64,000 bases of DNA from Jonesia quinghaiensis DSM 15701 (GTDB taxonomy: Bacteria > Actinomycetota > Actinomycetes > Actinomycetales > Cellulomonadaceae). Of this stretch, positions 58,161-64,000 are shown in pieces. Position 1 is the first letter of the stretch. Every line of letters starts with the position of its first letter. The stretch is taken from positions 558,001-622,000 of the forward strand of contig NZ_AUHN01000004.1 in NCBI RefSeq assembly GCF_000423205.1, in the 5' to 3' direction. The notes below the pieces were generated by a model, which was not told where the DNA came from, searched no databases, and saw only the letters and a program-made list of their open reading frames with translations. The position numbers and the translations under genes are program-made.

Positions 58161-59036
58161 ATGACCGCGTATCTCATGTACCTCCCGCAGCGCACTGACA
58201 TGTTCTCTGCTGCCCGGGCCTGGTTCGAGGATGCAACAGTGCGCAGCGACGCATCTGCATTTGCTGGGGCAAACCAACTCGTGGGCGCACGCTTCCGCGG
58301 TGTCACCAAGAAATCTGATGGCCACGACACGGTGAGCGAATGGACCATTTCAGGGTACCGAATCATTGGCGGATACCCCATCCACAACAGCACCCGACAA
58401 CACATCTTTGTTGTTCTTGCACAAGACCCAGAAGCTGATAACAGTGTCATCGAAGCATGGGTTACCGCAGTGTCGCGGCACTGGGGCGGAAGCTGTGTCC
58501 GTGTCGCAGCACCAGCTTTTGATGCCCCGCATGCTGATATTGGCGCCTGGGTAGCCGCAATGCATGAAGCGATAACTGACGATATGCGGTTCACGCCTGA
58601 CCCGCTAGAAAAAATCACCTCGACCCTTTACTCGCCCACCTTGCTGGAGGCCACTCGAGCTGCCGCATTCCTTCAACACGCAGGGTTACGTGTGGCACCA
58701 ACCCGGCCTTGGGAAGACGGCATTAGCTACACCGTGGTGGGTGATACACAGTACGACGGTTCCATCAGTTTGTCCCTGACCCGAATTGTTGAAGAACCCT
58801 TGGCGCTTCGTGCGCTGGAATGGCGAGAGTACGGACCGTTTGCTTACACACTGACGTGGATTCCTGAGCCCACCCTTGCAGTGGGGGCCGGGCAAGAAGG
58901 TGACCACGACATGTTGTACGTGATGACTCGCAAGAGGATTGTGCCTACGGTCCAACTCATCACAAGCCGCCTCACGGAAGCCTGCACTGGCACAGTGCTG
59001 AGCGCAGACGGTTTTATTCGGCTACCTTCCCAGTAG
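58161..59036 (+). CDS. Conserved-looking protein of unknown function
   Basis: A 291-residue soluble protein without signal peptide or membrane span. GGAAGGG lies 6 nt before ATG 58161, which is preferred to GTG 58137. Two similar-looking halves may exist: YRIIGGYPIHN..RQHIFVVLAQDP in the first, and DGISYTVVGDTQYDGSISLSLTRI, YTLTWIPEPTLAV in the second, suggesting alternating beta strands and helices. No catalytic motif is recognised. It is divergent from a TetR regulator and is followed by the DnaA-box cluster. Nothing similar comes to mind beyond actinobacterial hypothetical proteins. Confidence 0.75.
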   Translation: MTAYLMYLPQRTDMFSAARAWFEDATVRSDASAFAGANQLVGARFRGVTKKSDGHDTVSEWTISGYRIIGGYPIHNSTRQHIFVVLAQDPEADNSVIEAWVTAVSRHWGGSCVRVAAPAFDAPHADIGAWVAAMHEAITDDMRFTPDPLEKITSTLYSPTLLEATRAAAFLQHAGLRVAPTRPWEDGISYTVVGDTQYDGSISLSLTRIVEEPLALRALEWREYGPFAYTLTWIPEPTLAVGAGQEGDHDMLYVMTRKRIVPTVQLITSRLTEACTGTVLSADGFIRLPSQ

Positions 59037-59046
59037 TAAGGGACGG

Positions 59047-59430
59047 TTATTCACAGAGTTATCCACAGGCCTGTCGCAAGTCTGTGGATTGTGTGGGGAT
59101 AACTGTGGACAACATGGGGATGGTTCTGTGGAAAGCCACGCCAAAACCGTGGAAAGCTTGAGTTCCTGCGGCAAACACCCCATGACTTGTCCACAGTGTT
59201 GTCCACAACATTGGGGTTTTCCACCGCTTGTGTAGGTGGGTGCGGGGCGCTATGCACAGGGTTATCCACACCCTATCCACAGCAGATGTCGTGGCTGTGG
59301 AAACGCTAACCACAACATGTTGTGTTGCTCAGCGAGTTCCCAGAATCGCAAGATCCTTAACGGGTGAAACATGTGTGACGCGTTTGGAGCTATCCACAGA
59401 TGCCCACAGGTGCTCAGTCGCTGTGGATAA
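59047..59430. other. Dense DnaA-box cluster (at least nine strong boxes in 384 bp)
   Basis: Perfect TTATCCACA occurs at 59059-59067, 59262-59270 and (minus) 59422-59430. Perfect TTGTCCACA occurs at 59187-59195, 59199-59207 and (minus) 59104-59112. One-mismatch boxes are at 59047-59055 (TTATTCACA), 59273-59281 and 59390-59398 (CTATCCACA). Several 7/9 variants lie between (for example TGTGGAAAG at 59127, TGTGGAAAC at 59296). A perfect palindrome CACAACATGTTGTG is at 59311-59324. There is no obvious AT-rich unwinding element and no dnaA, dnaN or gyr gene in the window. This fits a DnaA-binding regulatory or titration locus rather than the usual origin. The 59037-59608 gap holds no gene. Confidence 0.85.
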
Positions 59431-59490
59431 GCGACGCCCCACCCGTGCCGACCCCGCCTTACTTCAGCCCGTCTCACCCCCGCCTGTCTC

Positions 59491-59561
59491 CCGAGATCCT
59501 AGATCTCGGTCTGACATCCTATGCGGGGGTAAGGAACTCACGCCGAAATCTAGGATCTCGG
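59491..59561. repeat. Family B nested palindromic repeat, copy 2
   Basis: The outer arms CCGAGATCCTAGAT (59491-59504) and ATCTAGGATCTCGG (59548-59561) match those at 39925-39997. The left arm extends to the palindrome CCGAGATC-cta-GATCTCGG (59491-59509). The inner arms are more decayed than in copy 1 (TGACATCCT against AAGGAACTCA). Confidence 0.92.
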
Positions 59562-59605
59562 CGTGGGTGCGTGGGTGCGTGGGTGCGTGGGTGCGTGGGT
59601 GCGTG
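59562..59605. repeat. 8-bp tandem repeat beside family B copy 2
   Basis: The unit CGTGGGTG/GTGCGTGG is repeated about five times directly after the right arm of the palindrome and ends at the stop codon of the DUF4395 gene. Confidence 0.88.
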
Positions 59606-59608
59606 GGG

Positions 59609-60133
59609 CTAGTTGGAGCGAGGGCGCGGGTCTTGCGCGATGGCATCCTGATTCTGTGGGTAGCGCAACGCAACGTTGTTGCAGGCCTCGCAAATGTCGT
59701 CAGGGATGACGCCCCACGCCTGCAGGTACCCGAAAATCCAGCAACCTAGGCAGAAGCCCACGAACGCTTCAAGGCTCGCGGCGACTACGAGCATCGTGAG
59801 GAGAACCCAGGCAGCGGTATCAGCGCCAAGGAGAAGGCAGATCACTGCCGCCGAGGTGAGCACCGCACCAATGCCTTGGGCGAACCTTTTGGGTGGGCCG
59901 GGCACAAAGCGCGGCATGCCGAGGCGCGGCGCGATCACTCGTTGGGCGAGGAACCCCAGTGGTGATAGGCGTGGGCCGGCGAGGAGCCGCCCGATGAAAC
60001 CTGCAGCAAGGACCCACACGAGCGGTTCGACTCGAAAAAGTAGAGCGATGACGCTCATCGTCACGACACCCGCAGCGACAGTTCGAGCTGCGAGCTCGTT
60101 CACTGGGTTGGGGAAGGAGAAGAAAGAGCGCAT
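59609..60133 (-). CDS. DUF4395-family membrane protein
   Basis: A 174-residue protein with four hydrophobic segments (TVAAGVVTMSVIALLF, LVWVLAAGFIGRLLAG, GAVLTSAAVICLLLGA, AAWVLLTMLVVAASLEAFVG). It has the DUF4395 pattern FPNPVNELAARTVA, PRLSPLGFLAQRVIAPRL, FAQGIGAV and FCLGCWIFG. The cysteines FCLGC lie at a membrane edge. The family is widespread in actinobacteria and often near thiol/sulfur-transfer genes, but none is here and function is unknown. The start is ATG 60133: codons further upstream read through the tRNA gene. Confidence 0.9.
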   Translation of the reverse strand: MRSFFSFPNPVNELAARTVAAGVVTMSVIALLFRVEPLVWVLAAGFIGRLLAGPRLSPLGFLAQRVIAPRLGMPRFVPGPPKRFAQGIGAVLTSAAVICLLLGADTAAWVLLTMLVVAASLEAFVGFCLGCWIFGYLQAWGVIPDDICEACNNVALRYPQNQDAIAQDPRPRSN

Positions 60134-60253
60134 GGAGTCATTGTGCGGCTGCTTGGGCGCAACAGCAATGGCTACGCTGTGTGATTCCACTCTGTGGAGA
60201 AATGTCACGCTTGAATAAGCGGGATTGCCAAGATGGCCGCAATATTCATGAGA

Positions 60254-60327
60254 TGGAGCGGATGACGGGAATCGAACCCGCGCTATCAGCTTGGGAAGCT
60301 GAAGTTCTACCATTGAACTACATCCGC
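60254..60327 (-). tRNA. tRNA-Gly (anticodon CCC)
   Basis: The minus strand reads acceptor GCGGATG (60327-60321), D-arm TAGTTCAATGGTAGAA, anticodon stem TCAGC with loop TTCCCAA (anticodon CCC), T-arm GCGGGTTCGATTCCCGT, acceptor CATCCGC, discriminator T and encoded CCA (60256-60254). Length is 74 with CCA, and no variable-arm extension. No second tRNA is near. Confidence 0.96.
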
Positions 60328-60509
60328 GCGCTAACCTTCGGTTGTTTCACCGGCGGTTGTGCACCCTCCATTTCTACCACTATCTGCAGGCGAAATCGAA
60401 CTGCGCCGTGTTGTGGCTGGAGTGGTGTGTGGTTCATGTGACCGTGCTGGTTCAGGAGGGGCCACTGCAACCCATAGGGCACTGTCCAACCGTGCGCTCA
60501 GGTGCGCTA

Positions 60510-60523
60510 CCCTACTCGTAGGG
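60510..60523. promoter_or_regulatory. Short palindrome upstream of dcd
   Basis: CCCTAC-tc-GTAGGG has 6-bp perfect arms, about 70 bp before the dcd start. The preceding GCTACCCT could serve as a -10. Regulatory meaning is uncertain. The rest of 60328-60579 shows no gene. Confidence 0.4.
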
Positions 60524-60588
60524 AGCACTCGGCGGGATGTCAGACCTTGCATTTTCGCCAACCATAACGAGACGAGACGGTGAGCGGC

Positions 60589-61164
60589 GTGTTGTTATCC
60601 GACCGGGATATTCGTGACCAGATCCACAATGGTCGAGTCGGGGTGGAGCCCCATGAACCCTCGATGATCCAACCGTCGAGTATCGATGTACGCCTGGACC
60701 GGTATTTTCGTCTCTTTGATAACCACAAGTACCCCTACATTGATCCTGCCGCTGAACAATCGGAACTGACTCGGCTTGTTGAGGTCGCAAAGGGCCAACC
60801 ATTCATCTTGCACCCCGGTGAGTTTGTGTTGGCGTCCACCTTCGAAGTGGTGACGCTCCCCAATGACATTGCCGCTCGCCTCGAAGGTAAGTCCTCGTTG
60901 GGCCGGTTGGGGTTGCTGACGCACTCAACTGCAGGCTTCATTGATCCCGGGTTTTCCGGCCATGTCACATTGGAACTTTCCAACGTGGCGACGTTGCCCA
61001 TTTTGTTGTGGCCTGGGATGAAGATCGGGCAGTTGTGTTTCTTTGAATTGTCTTCGGAAGCTGAACACCCCTATGGTTCGGAAGTTTATGGTTCGCGCTA
61101 CCACGGACAGCGCGGGCCAACTGCTTCGAGGTCTTTCATGAACTTCTATAAGTCCGACGTCTAA
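60589..61164 (+). CDS. dcd: dCTP deaminase, bifunctional dCTP deaminase/dUTPase type
   Basis: A 191-residue trimeric enzyme converting dCTP to dUTP, and in the actinobacterial bifunctional type on to dUMP, feeding thymidylate synthesis. Motifs are LLSDRDI at the start, [22 protein letters not shown] (active-site Arg/Ser region), [21 protein letters not shown] (catalytic Glu) and the C-terminal lid [12 protein letters not shown]. It closely follows the mycobacterial enzyme. GTG 60589 aligns with relatives; GTG 60580 is the alternative. No strong ribosome site for either. Transcribed away from the tRNA. Confidence 0.96.
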   Translation: MLLSDRDIRDQIHNGRVGVEPHEPSMIQPSSIDVRLDRYFRLFDNHKYPYIDPAAEQSELTRLVEVAKGQPFILHPGEFVLASTFEVVTLPNDIAARLEGKSSLGRLGLLTHSTAGFIDPGFSGHVTLELSNVATLPILLWPGMKIGQLCFFELSSEAEHPYGSEVYGSRYHGQRGPTASRSFMNFYKSDV

Positions 61165-61192
61165 ACCAACAGACAAGATACTCACTCTCCAC

Positions 61193-62344
61193 ATGACCGA
61201 ATCGACCGCTCACATCGCCATGGACTGCGCCCCACTTCCCGCGTTACTTGCTCACGGGGAACGCCAAAAGGAAGTCACCCATTTCCTTGCTTTACCGGAC
61301 TTTGTTGACCCCGCCGACTTAGAGTTCCTTATCCAGTCTAGGGCGCCAAGGGCTGCTTGGGAGGTTCTGCCACAGGAAGAGGCAGTACCTCAAGGGGTGC
61401 GGTTGCGTCCCGGTGTTTTGCGGATTTCTGCGCGCACCGTGGTGCATGGCCCCTATGCTCCGCTTGCTGGCGCTGAGGATGGCACTGTTGTGGCGCATCC
61501 GGCTGCTTTTGGTAGCACCGCCCAGTTTGTGTACGCCATGACGACGTTGCGCGAGCGTGGCGATGTGCCGTTAGAGGGTGTGGGCGACCGAGATGGTATT
61601 GCGCGGATTTTCGCTGAGGGTTTGCCGATGCGTGAGGAAGGCCGGCAAATTTCGCTCCTTATTGCTTTGGCTCGGTTGTTGGAGGGCACTGCGCACTGTG
61701 AGGCTGTGACTCCTCCGGCGCGTCGGGTGCCTAGCCGTGAGGATGACGCGTCGCGTTACCGCTCTGTTGCACCTGATGCCAAGGCGAATGTGAACCTCAC
61801 GTTGTATTCCGATGTGTGGCTTGAGCCGGCTGCGGCGTTGCGTCTTGCGCAGGTTTCTGTGCCCGCCATGGTGTACATGCCCACGGATGCGCCGTGGGAT
61901 GGGCCGGTTGATGCCCCTGATGTGATCCGGCAAGGCAGCCCGTTAAGCGACGATCTTATTGCGCTGATTCACCGTAATGCTGATCAAACGGATATGCAGG
62001 CGATGCAGGAGCCGGAGGAGCGTTCCGCGTACGGAATGGTTTATGAGGCACCTGGTGGCAACCTTGTCACGGTGGAAGTTGCGGGTATTGACGTGGTTCC
62101 GCCGGTCCTTGATGGGTTGGACTGGGTGACGGGTGGTGTCATTGAGTATCGGTTTGCGTGGACTCCAGATGACCTCGTTGATTGGCAGCGTGAGAGCCCG
62201 TCGTTTGAGTTGCGCAAACATCGCACTCGAATGGCTGGGGTGATTGCTACGTTGGCTCGTGATTTTTATGCTGCAGTTGCTGGTGAAGTGGTGGATCATG
62301 ATGGTTTTCTCAAGGATCCGACACAACTACGTTCAGGTAGATGA
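61193..62344 (+). CDS. Protein of unknown function
   Basis: A 383-residue soluble protein 28 bp after dcd, perhaps co-transcribed. The sequence contains no signal peptide or membrane span. Segments that look structured are PALLAHGERQKEVTHFLALPDFVDPADLEF, quoted in part as FLALPDFVDPADLEF, then SAYGMVYEAPGGNLVTVEVAGI and a C-terminal helix RMAGVIATLARDFYAAVAGE. No catalytic motif is recognised. Start ATG 61193 lacks a strong ribosome site. Possibly an actinobacterial conserved hypothetical; I cannot place it in a family. Confidence 0.78.
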   Translation: MTESTAHIAMDCAPLPALLAHGERQKEVTHFLALPDFVDPADLEFLIQSRAPRAAWEVLPQEEAVPQGVRLRPGVLRISARTVVHGPYAPLAGAEDGTVVAHPAAFGSTAQFVYAMTTLRERGDVPLEGVGDRDGIARIFAEGLPMREEGRQISLLIALARLLEGTAHCEAVTPPARRVPSREDDASRYRSVAPDAKANVNLTLYSDVWLEPAAALRLAQVSVPAMVYMPTDAPWDGPVDAPDVIRQGSPLSDDLIALIHRNADQTDMQAMQEPEERSAYGMVYEAPGGNLVTVEVAGIDVVPPVLDGLDWVTGGVIEYRFAWTPDDLVDWQRESPSFELRKHRTRMAGVIATLARDFYAAVAGEVVDHDGFLKDPTQLRSGR

Positions 62345-62375
62345 AGCGTCAAGGGTTCTCCCTTTGCTATCCTAG

Positions 62376-62410
62376 ACCTCGAGGTTGAACAATATCCGCC
62401 CACCTCGAGG
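62376..62410. promoter_or_regulatory. Paired CCTCGAGG palindromes upstream of mrpA
   Basis: ACCTCGAGGT (62376-62385) and ACCTCGAGG (62402-62410) are two copies of the same palindrome, centres about 26 bp apart, ending 11 bp before the mrpA start. They could be a double operator or a hairpin covering the ribosome site region. Confidence 0.5.
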
Positions 62411-62421
62411 ACGGAGAGCAC

Positions 62422-64000
62422 ATGCTGCAACTGCTTATTTTTCATGCGGTTCTTGCAGTCATAGCGCCCCTCATTGTTCACCGATTCGGTCGTCAGGCAT
62501 TTCTTGTTGCGGCACTCGCTCCGGCGAGTGCCTTTGTGTATGCACTGTGGTCAACTCCCGCTGTTCTGGCAGGTAACGGGCCACAGAGTGTCATTCCGTG
62601 GGTTCCAGCTTTGGGGTTGGAAATCGCGTTGCGGATGGACACTCTGTCGTGGCTGATGCTGCTCATTGTGAGTGGTGTTGGTGTAGGTGTCTTCATCTAC
62701 TGCAGTGCATATTTTTCACGAGATGCTAGTGGTCTGAGTCGGTTCACAGGGGTCTTGACTGGTTTTGCCGGGTCTATGGTCGGCCTTGTCTTGGCTGACG
62801 ACCTGATGCTGCTGTTTATTTTTTGGGAACTGACGACAGTCTTCTCGTATGTGTTGATTGGGCACTACTTCGATCGCAAAACGTCTCGCCGCGCCGCAAT
62901 GCAAGCGATCATGGTGACAACTGCAGGTGGCCTGACGATGCTCGTTGGCATCGTGATCCTTGGCGTGATGTCGCCTGGTGGTTTCAGGATTTCTGCGTTG
63001 TTGGCTGATCCGCCATCTGGTGGGCTCATAACGGCCGCTGCGGTGTGCCTTTTTGTGGGGGCTGCCAGTAAATCTGCGTTGATTCCTACCCACTTTTGGT
63101 TGCCTGGTGCGATGGCTGCGCCCACCCCGGTGTCAGCGTATTTGCACGCGGCGGCCATGGTGAAAGCTGGTGTTTATCTCATTGCGCGTTTTACACCTAT
63201 CTTCTCCACGCTGACAGTCTGGACGTGGCTGGTCATTGTGTTGGGTGGGGGAACACTCCTGCTTGGTGGGTATCGCGCACTGCGTCAGCACGACCTCAAA
63301 CTTGTCCTCGCGTATGGCACGGTGTCCCAGTTGGGGCTCATTATTCTCATCACCGGGTTGGGTACTCAGGCCGCAGCGCTTGCGGGAGTCACGATGATCC
63401 TGGGACATGCGCTGTTTAAGGCTGCTTTGTTCCTCACCATTGGTGTTATCGATGCTGCTACTGGTACTCGTGACCTGCGTAGGCTCTCGGGGTTAGGTAG
63501 AGCTATGCCTACCGTGGCTGTGACCGGGGCGTTGGCAACTGCATCGATGATCGGTTTCCCGCCCTTCCTTGGGTATGTGGCTAAAGAAGCCGCATTAGAA
63601 GGCCTGGTCCATGACGGGGTGCCGGGGCAGCCTAGTTGGGTTGCGATTCTTGTCATTGCCCTGATTACTTGCGGGTCTATTCTGACCGTGGCTTATGGCG
63701 CGCGGTTTGTGTGGGGTGCGTTTGCCACAAAGACCCGACAATCTGTCATTCCTATTCCGGCTACTACTGCGGATGGCAGTCCAGCGGTCACGTCACTGGT
63801 TCGTAGTGAAGACATCACACACCCAACGTGGACATTGAAAGCACCGGGATTGGTGCTGGCTGTCTTGGGGTTGGTTGTGGGGGTTATGCCCAGCGCAGTG
63901 GAGAAGTATTTAGCGTCATATGCAGCCACAAGTTCTGTCGGTGACCCGGGTCACCTCACGTTGTGGGCAGGGTTTGGGATCCCGTTCTGGCTGACCCTTA
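62422..64000 (+). CDS. mrpA: Na+/H+ antiporter subunit A (MrpA/MnhA), truncated by window edge
   Basis: The first 526 residues are visible; the frame stays open to the window end. Full MrpA proteins are about 800-1000 residues. It is homologous to complex I subunits ND5/NuoL: LFIFWELTTVFSYVLIGHY (Glu in TM5), AASKSALIPTHFWLPGAMAAPTPVSAYLHAAAMVKAGVY (Lys and His of the proton channel, quoted as THFWLPGAMAAPTPVSAYLH) and GHALFKAALFLTIGVID. A dozen or more spans are present. GGAGA precedes the ATG by 5 nt. It forms the large subunit of the multi-protein Mrp antiporter, so mrpB-G homologues are expected just beyond the window. Role: sodium export and pH homeostasis. Confidence 0.95.
   Translation, partial: MLQLLIFHAVLAVIAPLIVHRFGRQAFLVAALAPASAFVYALWSTPAVLAGNGPQSVIPWVPALGLEIALRMDTLSWLMLLIVSGVGVGVFIYCSAYFSRDASGLSRFTGVLTGFAGSMVGLVLADDLMLLFIFWELTTVFSYVLIGHYFDRKTSRRAAMQAIMVTTAGGLTMLVGIVILGVMSPGGFRISALLADPPSGGLITAAAVCLFVGAASKSALIPTHFWLPGAMAAPTPVSAYLHAAAMVKAGVYLIARFTPIFSTLTVWTWLVIVLGGGTLLLGGYRALRQHDLKLVLAYGTVSQLGLIILITGLGTQAAALAGVTMILGHALFKAALFLTIGVIDAATGTRDLRRLSGLGRAMPTVAVTGALATASMIGFPPFLGYVAKEAALEGLVHDGVPGQPSWVAILVIALITCGSILTVAYGARFVWGAFATKTRQSVIPIPATTADGSPAVTSLVRSEDITHPTWTLKAPGLVLAVLGLVVGVMPSAVEKYLASYAATSSVGDPGHLTLWAGFGIPFWLTL

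Noticed and set aside
59047-59430. Canonical oriC
   Set aside because: DnaA boxes are dense, but dnaA, dnaN, gyr and an AT-rich unwinding region are missing from the neighbourhood; reported as a cluster instead.
60134-60313. N-terminal extension of the DUF4395 protein
   Set aside because: The added residues are a translation of the tRNA-Gly gene; the family starts at MRSFFSFPNP.

Overview
The window is actinobacterial chromosome: moderately high G+C, many GTG/TTG starts, AGGAGG-type ribosome sites, and actinobacterial forms of dCTP deaminase, Pat-like aminotransferase, CtaG/CopD fusion, DUF4395 protein and Mrp antiporter. A Micrococcales member close to Jonesia, Sanguibacter or Cellulomonas fits best: there is a cellulose-type AA10 monooxygenase with CBM2, a soluble chemoreceptor and an alpha-galactosidase. 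The genus is an inference. Nothing indicates a plasmid or an integrated phage.

Layout. 1-2.9 kb: end of a LacI regulator and a GH36 alpha-galactosidase. 2.9-6.5 kb (minus): two tandem paralogous lipoproteins, a thiol peroxidase, a third lipoprotein and purB. 6.7-12.3 kb: a WXG100-like small protein coupled to an alpha/beta hydrolase, an epoxide-hydrolase-like enzyme, a twin-GAF soluble chemoreceptor and an LLM flavin oxidoreductase. 12.4-15.6 kb: holin-4-type membrane protein, aromatic aminotransferase, and an MFS exporter bracketed by 102-bp direct repeats. 16.0-20.1 kb: 2-oxo acid dehydrogenase E1alpha-E1beta-E2 operon. 20.1-22.1 kb: ArsR-SulP pair. 22.4-27.0 kb: HSP90-family chaperone and a large TPR protein. 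27.5-32.3 kb: small secreted protein, PhnB-like protein with a 15-bp minisatellite and its divergent WYL regulator, alditol oxidase, YgjV-GNAT fusion.

33.0-39.7 kb is the most unusual block. An ABC permease/ATPase/permease operon and a two-component system are followed by an opposing permease/ATPase pair that looks like a diverged copy of the first. In that second ATPase, Walker A, Q-loop, signature, Walker B glutamate and H-loop histidine have all been replaced while the frame stays open. 40.2-43.9 kb: RecB nuclease / RNase H-like / SF1 helicase fusion. 43.9-50.9 kb (minus): MoxR-DUF58-(CAP protein)-BatD-like-VWA-VWA-TPR, a Bat operon interrupted by a secreted CAP-domain gene with its own terminator-like hairpin. 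51.0-58.0 kb: CopD-CtaG fusion, cellulose-active LPMO, thioredoxin-NHL protein, HAD phosphatase, TetR regulator. 58.2-64 kb: unknown protein, a dense DnaA-box cluster with no dnaA or dnaN nearby, DUF4395 protein, tRNA-Gly(CCC), dcd, unknown protein, and the start of mrpA running off the window.

Intergenic DNA carries two dispersed families of nested palindromes. Family A has cores of the type GTGGCATGTTTT (four copies). Family B has cores of the type CCGAGATCCTAGATCTCGG (two copies). There is also a solitary perfect 25-bp inverted repeat beside a tetranucleotide microsatellite, and several short tandem repeats inside and outside genes.
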